Assembly: GCF_003917135.1 (NCBI RefSeq)
Contig: NZ_RPDI01000002.1
Coordinates: forward strand, 118,730 to 182,729
Reading direction: 5' to 3'
DNA from: Leucobacter chromiireducens
GTDB taxonomy: Bacteria > Actinomycetota > Actinomycetes > Actinomycetales > Microbacteriaceae
DNA: 64,000 nt
A model generated the notes under the pieces. The model worked only from the letters and a program-made list of their open reading frames with translations, was not told the origin of the DNA and ran no database searches. Shown one piece after another: positions 44,382-52,315 of the stretch. The translations under genes and the position numbers were made by a program. Numbering within the stretch: the first letter of the stretch is position 1; every line of letters begins with the position of its first letter.

Positions 44382-44830
44382 ACGCGGAGCACGCGCATCG
44401 CTCGGAGTACACGGCAGAGACACACACCCCGCGACGCCCGCGGCGACGGGGGCGGATCATCGGGTCGACGCTGCTCGCGGTCGGCCTCGTCGGCGGCCTC
44501 TCCTGGGCCGGGGTCTCCGCATCGATTGCGGCGGGCGGTCTGAACGATCGCTCCTACCTCGGCATGTCGATCAAGGTTGCTGATCCGCGATCCATCACCG
44601 TGAGCGGCCGCATCGACGGCGTGCACGGGACAATCCCAACGGGCACCGTGTCGCTCCGCTGCGGCACGGTGGAGCTGGGGACGACCCAGCTCGCGGCCGG
44701 ACTGTACACGTTCACCTTCGAGGAGCGCTCGGAGTGGACCGCCGGCGAGATCGAGTGCACGGTATCTTACGCCGGGGACAAGAACCACCACGCGAGCGAG
44801 AAGAAGCAGATGGTGGATCTCGCATACTAG
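44378..44830 (+). CDS. Secreted or membrane-anchored Ig-like protein, end of the surface cluster
   Basis: A 150-aa protein. A charged N-terminus (THTPRRPRRRGR) precedes one hydrophobic segment IIGSTLLAVGLVGGLSWAGVSASIAAGG, which may be an uncleaved anchor or an alternate-type signal (GGLNDRSYLG follows). The remaining 100 residues form one Ig-like/Big_3-type domain: ITVSGRIDGVHGTIPTGTVSLRCGTVELGTTQL..GEIECTVSYAGDKNHH, with two cysteines likely disulfide-linked. The ATG at 44378 follows AGGAGGAGGA and overlaps the previous stop. It is directly followed by the family A palindrome, which can act as the cluster's terminator. Confidence 0.7.
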   Translation: MNAEHAHRSEYTAETHTPRRPRRRGRIIGSTLLAVGLVGGLSWAGVSASIAAGGLNDRSYLGMSIKVADPRSITVSGRIDGVHGTIPTGTVSLRCGTVELGTTQLAAGLYTFTFEERSEWTAGEIECTVSYAGDKNHHASEKKQMVDLAY

Positions 44831-44847
44831 TTGCCCCCGCTTGTCCA

Positions 44848-44907
44848 ATCGAAACGTGGCAAACCGACCCTTCAGCCGCGGGAAGGGTCGGTTTGCCACG
44901 TTTCGAT
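44848..44907. repeat. Family A palindrome, copy 2
   Basis: Perfect 26-bp arms (ATCGAAACGTGGCAAACC... and ...GGTTTGCCACGTTTCGAT) around an 8-base AGCCGCGG spacer. It sits between the convergent Ig-like and FAD-oxidase genes and mirrors copy 1 at 36284, so the two bracket the whole surface cluster. Confidence 0.95.
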
Positions 44908-44951
44908 GGGGGGGCGCCCCGCGGGGGTGCCAGGGGCGCCCGGGGCCCGGG

Positions 44952-46298
44952 TTAGATCGCGCGGCCCGGGGTGAGGATTCCGACAGGGTCGAGGGCCTGC
45001 TTGATCGCGCGCTGCACGTCGAGCGCCGCGGAGTCCAGCTGCCAGGGGAGCTCGTGCCGCTTCACCGAGCCGATGCCGTGCTCGCCCGAGATCGTGCCGC
45101 CGAGCGCGAGCGCGAGCCGCGTGATGTCGTCGATCACCGCGTCGGCCGCCGCGATCCCCGCCGCGTCGTCCGGGGCCTCGACCGTGCAGTGCAGGTTCCC
45201 GTCGCCGGCGTGCGCGACCGTTGAGACGCGCTTCCCGTGGCTGGCGGAAATCTCCGCGATGCCGTGGAACACCTCGGCGAGCGCCGCAACCGGGACGCCG
45301 ACGTCGCAACCGATCTTGAGGCCACGCGCGTTGAGCGCCGGGTTCGAGAGCCGCCGCGCCTCCAGCAGGGCGTCGGTCTCCGAGATTTCGGTGTCGCTCG
45401 CGCCGAGCGCACGGCACGTCGCCGTGATCGCTTCAGCCTTCGCCGCGGCGTCGAGGCCCACCGTCTGGCCAACAAGCATCGCCCCGGCCGGCACCGTCAG
45501 CCCGCTCGGCTGGAACGACTCGATGATCTCAACGCTCAGCGCGTCCATCAGCTCGAGCACCTCGGGCTGCGCGTCGCCGTTCACGATCGCGGTGACGGCG
45601 TCGCCGGCGGCCTCGAGCGTGTCGAAGCTCGCACGGAACGTGCGCGGAGCGCCGGGCGGGATGGGCTTCAGCCGCACCGTCGCCTCGGTGATCACGCCGA
45701 GCGTGCCCTCCGAGCCAACGAACAGGCTGGTGAGGTCGTAGCCGACCACGTTCTTGCGCGTGCGCGCGCCGGTGCGCATGACGCGGCCGTCGGCGAGCAC
45801 CACGGTCAGCGCGGCCACCGCGTCGCTCGTCACCCCGTGCGCCACGCAGCGCAGCCCGCCGGCGTTCGTCGCGATGTTGCCGCCGACCGTCGAGGTGCGC
45901 GCGCTCGCGGGGTCCGGCGGGAAGAGCAGACCCTCCTCGCGCGCCCGTGTGTCGAGCTGCGCCGTGATCACGCCGGCCTGCACGGTGGCCGTGCGGTTCG
46001 CCGCGTCGACCTCGATGATGTCGGTCATGCCGGCGAGTGAGACGACCAGCCCGTCCGCGTACGCGTTCGCCCCGCCGGCGAGGCCGGTGCCTGCGCCGCG
46101 CACGCTCACCGGCACCCCGTGCTCGTGCGCCCACGCGAGCGCGAGCGACACATCCTCGGTGCTGCGCGCCAGCACCGCGGCGAGCGGCGCGCCCTCCGGC
46201 CCCACCCGCGAGCTGTCGCGCGCGAGGGCGACGAGCGCTTCCGGGTCGCGAACGAGGCGGTCGCCGAGGCGGCGTTCGAGGTCGTGCACATCAGCCAT
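44952..46298 (-). CDS. FAD-linked oxidase (GlcD/D-lactate dehydrogenase family)
   Basis: A 448-aa flavoprotein oxidising a 2-hydroxyacid such as glycolate or D-lactate. The PCMH-type FAD-binding domain has VSVRGAGTGLAGGANAYADGLVVSLAGM, VQAGVITAQLD, then ASARTSTVGGNIATNAGGLRCVAHG and LFVGSEGTLGVIT. The C-terminal cap/FAD-oxidase domain contains VAHAGDGNLHC and GGTISGEHGIGSVKR. The ATG at 46298 gives a family-typical start. No iron-sulfur partner is encoded beside it. It is divergent from gluQ across 130 bases that carry short tandem repeats. Confidence 0.92.
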   Translation of the reverse strand: MADVHDLERRLGDRLVRDPEALVALARDSSRVGPEGAPLAAVLARSTEDVSLALAWAHEHGVPVSVRGAGTGLAGGANAYADGLVVSLAGMTDIIEVDAANRTATVQAGVITAQLDTRAREEGLLFPPDPASARTSTVGGNIATNAGGLRCVAHGVTSDAVAALTVVLADGRVMRTGARTRKNVVGYDLTSLFVGSEGTLGVITEATVRLKPIPPGAPRTFRASFDTLEAAGDAVTAIVNGDAQPEVLELMDALSVEIIESFQPSGLTVPAGAMLVGQTVGLDAAAKAEAITATCRALGASDTEISETDALLEARRLSNPALNARGLKIGCDVGVPVAALAEVFHGIAEISASHGKRVSTVAHAGDGNLHCTVEAPDDAAGIAAADAVIDDITRLALALGGTISGEHGIGSVKRHELPWQLDSAALDVQRAIKQALDPVGILTPGRAI

Positions 46299-46313
46299 GT
46301 TCGTCTTCCTTGT

Positions 46314-46356
46314 CGGTACGGTACGGTACGGTGCGGATCGGTACGGTGCGGATCGG
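46314..46356. repeat. Short tandem repeats in a divergent promoter region
   Basis: Two adjacent 15-bp copies of CGGTACGGTGCGGAT (46324-46338 and 46339-46353), preceded by extra CGGTA pentamers. They lie between the start codons of the FAD oxidase and gluQ and may be regulator-binding repeats or slippage-derived sequence. Confidence 0.8.
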
Positions 46357-46428
46357 TCCTGCGCGTGCTCCCGAGTCTACGGAGCGGAGCGCCGCGGATG
46401 CCAACCCGCGCCGTGGGAGGATGGGCGC

Positions 46429-47382
46429 ATGCCAGAACGCGTCACGGGGGCCGGCCGCTACGCCCCGAGCCCCTCAGGGGACCTGCACCTCGGCAATTTG
46501 CGCACGGCGCTCCTCGCGTGGCTCTTCGCCCGTGCGAGCGGCAGGGACTTCCTGATCCGGATCGAGGATCTCGACCGCGCGCGAGATTCGGGGAGTGCGG
46601 CGCGGCAGCTCGCCGACCTGGCGGCGCTCGGCCTCGACTGGGACGGGGAGCCGGTGCTGCAGTCCGAGCGGGGCGCCGATCACGACGCGGCGATCGCGCA
46701 GCTCGCGGGCGCCGGCCTCGTCTACGAGTGCTTCTGCACGCGCAAGGACATCCTGGCCGCGCCCACCGCGCCGCACGCCCCGCCGGGCGCGTACCCCGGC
46801 ACCTGCCGCGAGCTGAGCGACGCCGAGCGGGCGGCGGCGCGCGAGCGGATCCTGCCGCGCCGCCCCGCGCTCCGCCTCCGCGTGCCGGCGGGCACCGCGG
46901 CGCCGGGCTACACGGACCTCGTACTGGGGGAGCAGACGCGCGGCGAGATCGACGACCTCGTGCTGCGGCGCGGCGACGGCACCGTCGCCTACAACCTCGC
47001 CGTCGTGGTCGACGACGCGGCGATGGGCATCGACCAGATCGTGCGCGGCGACGACCTCGCGCCGTCGACGCCGCGCCAGATCCTGCTGCAGCGGCTGCTC
47101 GGCCTCCCGAGCCCGCCGGCGGTCGCCTACGCGCACGTGCCGCTCGTGCTCGGCCCCGACGGGAAGCGCCTCGCGAAGCGCGACGGCGCGGTGACCCTCG
47201 CGGAGCTGCGAGAGCAGGGGGTCACGCCGGATCGCGTTCGCACCGAACTCGCGGCGTCGCTCGGCCTCGCGGCCGCGTCCGACGCCGACGGCGTCACCGC
47301 CGCGCAGCTGATCCAGCGCTTCGATCCCGATCAGCTGCCGCGGACGCCGCTCACCTGGCGACCGGCCGCCGCGAACGGCTAG
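46429..47382 (+). CDS. gluQ: Glutamyl-Q tRNA(Asp) synthetase
   Basis: A 317-aa truncated GluRS paralogue that puts glutamate on queuosine of tRNA(Asp). The HIGH-like motif is in GRYAPSPSGDLHLGNLRTALLAWL and the KMSKS-like motif is KRLAKRDG. The zinc-binding set CFC..YPGTC (Cys-x-Cys near 101-103, Tyr and Cys about 20 later) and the lack of an anticodon-binding domain distinguish it from full GluRS. The ATG at 46429 follows GGGAGG. It overlaps the convergent GerW-like gene by 4 bases. Confidence 0.93.
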   Translation: MPERVTGAGRYAPSPSGDLHLGNLRTALLAWLFARASGRDFLIRIEDLDRARDSGSAARQLADLAALGLDWDGEPVLQSERGADHDAAIAQLAGAGLVYECFCTRKDILAAPTAPHAPPGAYPGTCRELSDAERAAARERILPRRPALRLRVPAGTAAPGYTDLVLGEQTRGEIDDLVLRRGDGTVAYNLAVVVDDAAMGIDQIVRGDDLAPSTPRQILLQRLLGLPSPPAVAYAHVPLVLGPDGKRLAKRDGAVTLAELREQGVTPDRVRTELAASLGLAAASDADGVTAAQLIQRFDPDQLPRTPLTWRPAAANG

Positions 47383-47741
47383 CGCTTCAGCGCGCGGATG
47401 ATGCGCGCGAGTGCGCGCCCCGCGACCCACACGAACGGTGCGGCCACCACGAGCAGCGCGATCACGTTCGGCTCAAAGCGGGTGCGCCCCTCGCGGGTGA
47501 CGTACGCGCCAACGGGGACCGACACGCCGCCGCCCCCGCCGCCCGAGGCCTCGCCGGCACCGGCGAGATCGCCCTCGCCGTCGCCCGATCCCTCACCGGA
47601 GCCTTCGCCAGCGCCGAAGCCGTACATGGTGCAGGCGACGGGCATGATCGTGGTGCCGTCCACCTCGACGGGCGCTCCGTACGAGGAGTGCACCCCAACC
47701 TGCGTCACGGTGTCTGCGAGCTGCTTCGTGAGAGATGCCAT
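47379..47741 (-). CDS. GerW/YtfJ-family protein
   Basis: A 120-aa protein of the GerW (sporulation protein YtfJ) family. KQLADTVTQVGVHSSYGAPVEVDGTTIMPVACTMYGFGAG is the conserved N-terminal part. A long Gly/Ser/Glu low-complexity linker follows (about 48-72), then a VSVPVGAYV segment and a C-terminal membrane-associated helix (VIALLVVAAPFVWVAGRAL). Actinobacteria outside the spore formers often carry this family with unknown function. It is 9 bases downstream of the SGNH hydrolase gene in the same direction, so both are probably cotranscribed. Confidence 0.85.
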   Translation of the reverse strand: MASLTKQLADTVTQVGVHSSYGAPVEVDGTTIMPVACTMYGFGAGEGSGEGSGDGEGDLAGAGEASGGGGGGVSVPVGAYVTREGRTRFEPNVIALLVVAAPFVWVAGRALARIIRALKR

Positions 47742-47750
47742 GCCGCCAGC

Positions 47751-48578
47751 CTACTCGTTCGACTCCGCCGCGTCAGCCCCGTGCCTGGGCGAGAACACCG
47801 CGACCGGCTCCGGGCGCTTCGCGACGATCCCGTCGCCAGACGAGACGTGCTTGATGCGGCGGATCACCCACGGCACCAGGTGCTCGCGCGCCCACACGAC
47901 GTCCTCTTTGCGCGCCTCGCGCCAGTTGCGCTCCGGCAGCGGCGGCGGGTCAAGCGGGCCGAGCTCGTGCGGCACGTTGAGCGCGTCGAGCGCGGCGCGC
48001 GCGATCGTGTGGTGGCCGAGCGCGTTCAGGTGCAGGCGGTCGCCAGCCCAGAACCGGCTGTCCTGGAGCTCGGCGAGCGCCCACTGATCCACGACGACGC
48101 AGTCGTGGCGCTGCGCCACCTTCCGCACATTTTCGTTGAAGATCGCGACCTTGCCACGGATGCTGCGGAACACGGGCTGGAACGCGGTGTCCACGCCCGT
48201 GAACAGCAGGATCGTCGCGCCGGTCTCGGAGAGGCGTGCAACGATCTGATCGAGCTTCGCTGCCACCTCATCGGGATCGCTGCCGGGGCGGATCACGTCG
48301 TTGCCGCCAGCGCACACACTGATGAGGTCCGGGCGGAGATCTTCGGCGGCCGCCACCTGTTCGTCGGTGATCTGCTGGATCAGCTTGCCGCGCACCGCGA
48401 GATTGGCGTACGAGAACTCCTCGTCGAAGCTCGCGAGTACCTCGGCGAAGCGATCCGCCCAGCCGCGCAACCCGCCCGGGCTGTCCGCGTCCGGATCGCC
48501 GACGCCCTCGGTGAAGGAATCACCAATGGCCACAAAGCGTGACCAGGGGAGCTCCACACCCGTCCCATCCTGTGCCAT
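47751..48578 (-). CDS. SGNH/GDSL-family hydrolase
   Basis: A 275-aa esterase/lipase-type hydrolase. Catalytic Ser in VAIGDSFTEGVGD (block I), Gly in NLAVRGK (block II), Asn in CAGGNDVI (block III), and the Asp-x-x-His pair in GDRLHLNALGHHTIA (block V) complete the active site. No export signal, so it is likely cytoplasmic. The ATG at 48578 was chosen because ATGAGGAG sits 8 bases upstream; in-frame starts further up lack one. The substrate is unknown (ester, carbohydrate acetyl or thioester). Confidence 0.9.
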   Translation of the reverse strand: MAQDGTGVELPWSRFVAIGDSFTEGVGDPDADSPGGLRGWADRFAEVLASFDEEFSYANLAVRGKLIQQITDEQVAAAEDLRPDLISVCAGGNDVIRPGSDPDEVAAKLDQIVARLSETGATILLFTGVDTAFQPVFRSIRGKVAIFNENVRKVAQRHDCVVVDQWALAELQDSRFWAGDRLHLNALGHHTIARAALDALNVPHELGPLDPPPLPERNWREARKEDVVWAREHLVPWVIRRIKHVSSGDGIVAKRPEPVAVFSPRHGADAAESNE

Positions 48579-48634
48579 ACCGAAACTCCTCATTCTCCCG
48601 CGGCGCACCGGGTCTGGTGTGCACGTAGTACCGA

Positions 48635-48640
48635 TAGTCT
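48635..48640 (+). promoter_or_regulatory. -10 box of a predicted leaderless promoter (helicase gene)
   Basis: TAGTCT followed by 8 bases and the GTG start codon at 48649. No ribosome site is present. Confidence 0.55.
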
Positions 48641-48648
48641 AGGGCGCT

Positions 48649-50460
48649 GTGACAGATTCGGACCCGGGCCTCCACCTGCCGGGGACCAGCGCCGCCGAGC
48701 ACCTGCCGCCCGCCTATCCTGAGCGCGCGGCGCACGGCACCGCCGGCACGCTGCGCGCCTGGCAGGAGGAGGCGATCAGGAAGTACCTGGAGGCGGCGCC
48801 TCGGGACTTCCTCGCCTCGGCGACCCCTGGCGCAGGCAAAACGACGTTCGCGCTGCGCCTCGCCTCGATCCTGCGTGCCAATCACACCGTGAGCCAGATC
48901 ATCGTGGTCGCGCCGACCGAGCACCTGAAGAAGCAGTGGGCCGACGCGGCCGCGCGCGCGGGCATCCGACTCAACCCCGACTACTCGAACGCCGACGGTC
49001 TCGGCTACGGGAGGCACTACCACGGCGTCGCGGTGACGTACGCCCAGGTGGCCATGAAGCCGGTGCAGCACCGGCTGCTCACGGAGCACGCCGACACGCT
49101 CGTCATCATGGACGAGGTGCACCACGGCGGCGACGCGCTCAGCTGGGGCGACGCGATCCGCGAGGCGTACGGTTCGGCGAAGCGCCGACTCTCGCTTACC
49201 GGGACACCGTTCCGCTCCGACGAGGCGCCCATCCCGTTCGTGCAGTACGCGCCGCAGGGCGACGGCTCGAAGGTGTCGCTCACCGACTACGACTACGGCT
49301 ACGGGCGCGCCCTCGCCGACGGCATCGTCCGCCCGGTGATCTTCATGGTCTACGCGGGCAAGATGCGGTGGCAGACCTCGGCCGGCGAGGAGATGGAAGC
49401 CGCACTCGGCGAGGGCAACACGAAGGACATCACCTCGCAGGCGTGGCGCACCGCGCTCGACCCGGCAGGCGACTGGATCGCGAAGGTGCTGCGCGCCGCC
49501 GACCGCCGCCTCTCCGAGGTGCGCCAGCAGATCCCCGACGCCGGGGGGCTCGTGATCGCGACGGATCACGCAGCGGCGAAGGCGTACGCGCAGCAGCTGC
49601 AGGCGATCACGGGGGAGGAGGTCGCCCTGATCCTCTCCGACGACAGCGGAGCCTCCGAGCGCATCGACGAGTACTCCAAGGGGGACTCGCGCTGGATGGT
49701 CGCCGTGCGCATGGTGTCCGAGGGCGTCGACGTGCCGCGGCTCGCGGTCGGCGTGTACGCGACGAGCTCCTCGACCCCGCTGTTCTTCGCGCAGGCCATC
49801 GGTCGCTTCGTGCGCTCCCGCCGCCGCGGCGAGGTCGCCTCCGTGTTCATCCCGAACGTGCCGGCCCTCATGCAGCTCGCAGCCGAACTCGAGAAGGAGC
49901 GCGGCCACGTCCTCGAAGGGCCGAAGAGCGCCGAGGAGATGTGGGACGCGGAAGCCGCGCTCATGGCGGAGGCCGAGAAGGAGGACCGCGCGTCCGAGGA
50001 GCTCGCCGAGGGCGAGGGCTTCGTCTACCAGGCGCTCTCCTCCGACGCCCACTTCGACCGCGCCGTGTTCGACGGCGCGGAGTTCGGCGGCTACGCCGAG
50101 GTCGAGAGCGAGGAAGAGCTCGAGTTCCTCGGCTTCCCCGGGCTGCTCGAACCGCAGGAGGTGCGCGCACTGCTCCAGCAGCGGCAGGCCCGCCAGGCGC
50201 GATCCAGCGCAGAGAAGCAGGGGATCCTCGAGCACGCCCCGGACCGCGCGCAGCAACCAGAGGCCCTGCACCGCACGCTCGGCGAGCAGCGGAAACTGCT
50301 GAACAGCCTCGTCGGCATGTACTCCAAGGTGTCGGGGGAGCCGCACAAGGAGATCCACAACGAGCTGCGCCGGGTCTGCGGCGGGCCGCCGGTCGCCCAG
50401 TCCTCGGTCACGCAGCTCCAGAAACGCATCGACCTGCTGCGTCGGCGACTCCGCCCGTAG
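48649..50460 (+). CDS. DEAD/DEAH-box superfamily 2 helicase
   Basis: A 603-aa SF2 helicase. Q/motif I region RAWQEEAIRKYLEAAPRDFLASATPGAGKTTFALRLA has Walker A. Motif II is VIIMDEVHHGGDA, motif III SLTGTPFRSD, and motif VI QAIGRFVRSRRRGE, with the second RecA domain in between (GGLVIATDHAAAKAYA). The C-terminal 150 residues are acidic and helical without a recognised domain. The start is GTG 48649, just 8 bases after a TAGTCT box, predicting a leaderless mRNA. This kind of stand-alone helicase is common in actinobacteria; its substrate is unknown. Confidence 0.88.
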   Translation: MTDSDPGLHLPGTSAAEHLPPAYPERAAHGTAGTLRAWQEEAIRKYLEAAPRDFLASATPGAGKTTFALRLASILRANHTVSQIIVVAPTEHLKKQWADAAARAGIRLNPDYSNADGLGYGRHYHGVAVTYAQVAMKPVQHRLLTEHADTLVIMDEVHHGGDALSWGDAIREAYGSAKRRLSLTGTPFRSDEAPIPFVQYAPQGDGSKVSLTDYDYGYGRALADGIVRPVIFMVYAGKMRWQTSAGEEMEAALGEGNTKDITSQAWRTALDPAGDWIAKVLRAADRRLSEVRQQIPDAGGLVIATDHAAAKAYAQQLQAITGEEVALILSDDSGASERIDEYSKGDSRWMVAVRMVSEGVDVPRLAVGVYATSSSTPLFFAQAIGRFVRSRRRGEVASVFIPNVPALMQLAAELEKERGHVLEGPKSAEEMWDAEAALMAEAEKEDRASEELAEGEGFVYQALSSDAHFDRAVFDGAEFGGYAEVESEEELEFLGFPGLLEPQEVRALLQQRQARQARSSAEKQGILEHAPDRAQQPEALHRTLGEQRKLLNSLVGMYSKVSGEPHKEIHNELRRVCGGPPVAQSSVTQLQKRIDLLRRRLRP

Positions 50461-50486
50461 CGGGGAGCGGCCCCGCGTCCGATCGG

Positions 50487-50492
50487 TAGTGT
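50487..50492 (+). promoter_or_regulatory. -10 box of a predicted leaderless promoter (ybaK-like)
   Basis: TAGTGT followed by 7 bases and the ATG at 50500. Confidence 0.5.
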
Positions 50493-50499
50493 GGGGCGC

Positions 50500-50988
50500 A
50501 TGGGCAAGAAAGCCGGATCCGGATCAACCCCAGCGATTGCCGCACTCACGCAGCTCGGGATCGCGTTCACCGCGCACAGCTACACGCACGACGCTGCTGC
50601 CACCGACTTCGGGGGTGAGGCCGCCGCGGCCCTCGGGGTCGCGGAGGAGCGCGTGTTCAAGACCCTCCTCGCCGACGTCGACGGGACCCTCGCGGTCGGG
50701 ATCGTGCCCGTGTCCGGCATGCTCGGGCTGAAGGCGCTCGCCGCAGCGCTCGGGGGCAAGCGTGCCGCGATGGCGGATCCGGCGCTCGCCGAGCGTCGCA
50801 CGGGCTACGTTGTCGGGGGCATCAGCCCGCTCGGGCAGCGGAGTCGGTTGCGCACGGTGCTCGACGCGTCGGCGCTCGCGCACGGCACGGTGTTCGTGTC
50901 CGGCGGGCGGCGGGGGCTCAGTCTCGAGCTGGCGCCCGCCGAGCTCGCGGCGGCGACGGGCGCCACGATCGCCGAAATTGGGCGCTGA
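50500..50988 (+). CDS. ybaK: YbaK-family Cys-tRNA(Pro)/aminoacyl-tRNA deacylase
   Basis: A 162-aa trans-editing enzyme that hydrolyses mischarged Cys-tRNA(Pro) (YbaK/EbsC group). TPAIAALTQLGIAFTAHSYTHD, then VAEERVFKTLLADVDG (catalytic Lys), RTGYVVGGISPLGQRSRLRTVLDASA and VFVSGGRRGLSLELAPAEL are family hallmarks. The ATG at 50500 lacks a Shine-Dalgarno, but a TAGTGT box 7 bases upstream suggests leaderless expression. About 125 bases separate it from tRNA-Leu. Confidence 0.93.
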   Translation: MGKKAGSGSTPAIAALTQLGIAFTAHSYTHDAAATDFGGEAAAALGVAEERVFKTLLADVDGTLAVGIVPVSGMLGLKALAAALGGKRAAMADPALAERRTGYVVGGISPLGQRSRLRTVLDASALAHGTVFVSGGRRGLSLELAPAELAAATGATIAEIGR

Positions 50989-51114
50989 GCAGAACCGCGG
51001 AATCATGCGCGACGCGCGCGAGTTCCCGGCCGAATTGGAGGGCGTTCGTGAATCCGTGCTAAATTACTATCTGTTCGGCCGGTGAGACACCGGGAAGAAC
51101 AAATCACAGTGTTC

Positions 51115-51200
51115 GCGCGGGTGGCGGAATGGCAGACGCGCTAGCTTGAGGTGCTAGTGCCCGTATTAGGGCGTGGGGGTTCAAGTCCCCCTCCGCGCAC
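51115..51200 (+). tRNA. tRNA-Leu (anticodon GAG)
   Basis: An 86-base cloverleaf with acceptor GCGCGGG/TCCGCGC and discriminator A. The anticodon stem CTAGC/GCTAG holds loop TTGAGGT (anticodon GAG, reads CUC/CUU). A long class II variable arm (TGCCCGTATTAGGGCGT) and T-arm GGGGG-TTCAAGT-CCCCC complete it. CCA is not encoded. A strong terminator follows. Confidence 0.96.
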
Positions 51201-51212
51201 GTGAATGGCAGA

Positions 51213-51238
51213 AGCCCCCTTCTTCGGAAGGGGGCTTC
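51213..51238 (+). terminator. Terminator of tRNA-Leu
   Basis: Perfect 11-bp stem (AAGCCCCCTTC with GAAGGGGGCTT) and TTCG loop, 12 bases after the tRNA end, followed by CGCTGTTT. Confidence 0.85.
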
Positions 51239-51303
51239 GCTGTTTCCGGGAGGGCGCTGCCCCGTTGGCGCGCTGCGCCCCGCGCCCCCTGCCCGTCCCC
51301 CCG

Positions 51304-51374
51304 GGATCGGGGTCACTCCGGCAGGGTGTCGCGCGGCGTGGCACGGCAACACCCTGCCGGAGTGACCCCGATCC
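51304..51374. repeat. Family B palindrome, copy 1
   Basis: 26-bp perfect arms starting GGATCGGGGTCACTCC (51304-51329) and matching GGAGTGACCCCGATCC (51349-51374), with a 19-base loop. It lies between tRNA-Leu and the stop of the SDR gene. The other parts of the 51239-51423 interval are GC-rich with no gene. Confidence 0.95.
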
Positions 51375-51423
51375 TGGGGGCGGCGATCCTGGGGGCAGCG
51401 GGGGCGGGGCGTGGGCGCGGCGG

Positions 51424-52185
51424 CTACTGCGCCGACCAGCCACCGTCCGAGGCGAGCACAACGCCGTTCACGTTGCTCGAGTCGTCGCTCAACAGCCACG
51501 TGATCGCACTCGCGAGCTGCTCAGGCGAAGCCGGCGCGAAGCCGAGGGTCTGGAATGCGGGTCCCATCAGCTGCGCCGCGAAGTCCGACTTGAAGGTGCC
51601 GTCGACGTTCGTCGCGACGCCGCCGGGTGCGACCGCGTTCACGCGGACGCCCTGCCTGCCGTACATGAACGCGGTGTTCTTCGTGAAGCCGACCACCGCG
51701 TGCTTCGATGCCGTGTACGCGGCGCCGGCAGCGTTGCCGCGGATGCCGGCCTCGCTCGCCGTATTCACGATCGTGCCCGCGCCGCGCTCCAGCATGCCGG
51801 GCAGCACCGCACGCGTGAGCCGCATGACGCCCATCACGTTGATGTCGAACACGCGCTGCCAGAGCTCATCCTCGACCTCGTGCGCCGGCAGGAAGCCGTC
51901 CATGATCCCAGCGTTGTTTGCCACGGCGTCGACGGTGCCGCCCGCCGCGGCGACGACCTTCGCCACGTCGTCCTCGTTGGTGACGTCGCTCACCACGGTG
52001 CGGAGCCGATCTGACGCAGCCTCCTCAGCGAAGGCGGCGAGGCGCTCGGCGGAGACGTCTGAGGCGACGACGGTGCCGCCCTCCGCGAGAATGCGCTGCG
52101 CGATCGCCTTGCCGATGCCGGAGCCGGCGCCGGTGACGATGGCGGTCTTGTCGGCGAAGCGCTCGGGCACGATGGTGGTGTTCAT
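51424..52185 (-). CDS. Short-chain dehydrogenase/reductase
   Basis: A 253-aa classical SDR. NAD(P)-binding TGAGSGIGKAIAQ, NNAGIM (structural), catalytic Tyr and Lys in AAYTASKHAVVGFTKN, and a Ser in IVNTASEAG complete the active site. AFMYGRQGVRVNAVAPGGVATNV is typical of the family. The presence of Asp in ASDVSAERL at the end of beta-2 favours NAD over NADP. The substrate is unknown. The ATG at 52185 has GAGGTTCC upstream (weak site). It is flanked on both sides by family B palindromes. Confidence 0.92.
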   Translation of the reverse strand: MNTTIVPERFADKTAIVTGAGSGIGKAIAQRILAEGGTVVASDVSAERLAAFAEEAASDRLRTVVSDVTNEDDVAKVVAAAGGTVDAVANNAGIMDGFLPAHEVEDELWQRVFDINVMGVMRLTRAVLPGMLERGAGTIVNTASEAGIRGNAAGAAYTASKHAVVGFTKNTAFMYGRQGVRVNAVAPGGVATNVDGTFKSDFAAQLMGPAFQTLGFAPASPEQLASAITWLLSDDSSNVNGVVLASDGGWSAQ

Positions 52186-52315
52186 GACGGAACCTCGTTT
52201 CGATTCGGGTGCGTGAGGCGAAGCGCCTCGGCATCAGTGTCCACCCGGGGCGCCGCCGAGCGCAGCAGGCGCATTCTCAGGGACTTCTGATCACTCGAGG
52301 GCGTGCCCGCCCCAA

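Noticed and set aside
51005..51085. 26-codon frame upstream of tRNA-Leu (MRDAREFP...)
   Set aside because: The reading frame is short, has only a weak ribosome site, and lies in the tRNA promoter region. It could equally be a leader by chance.
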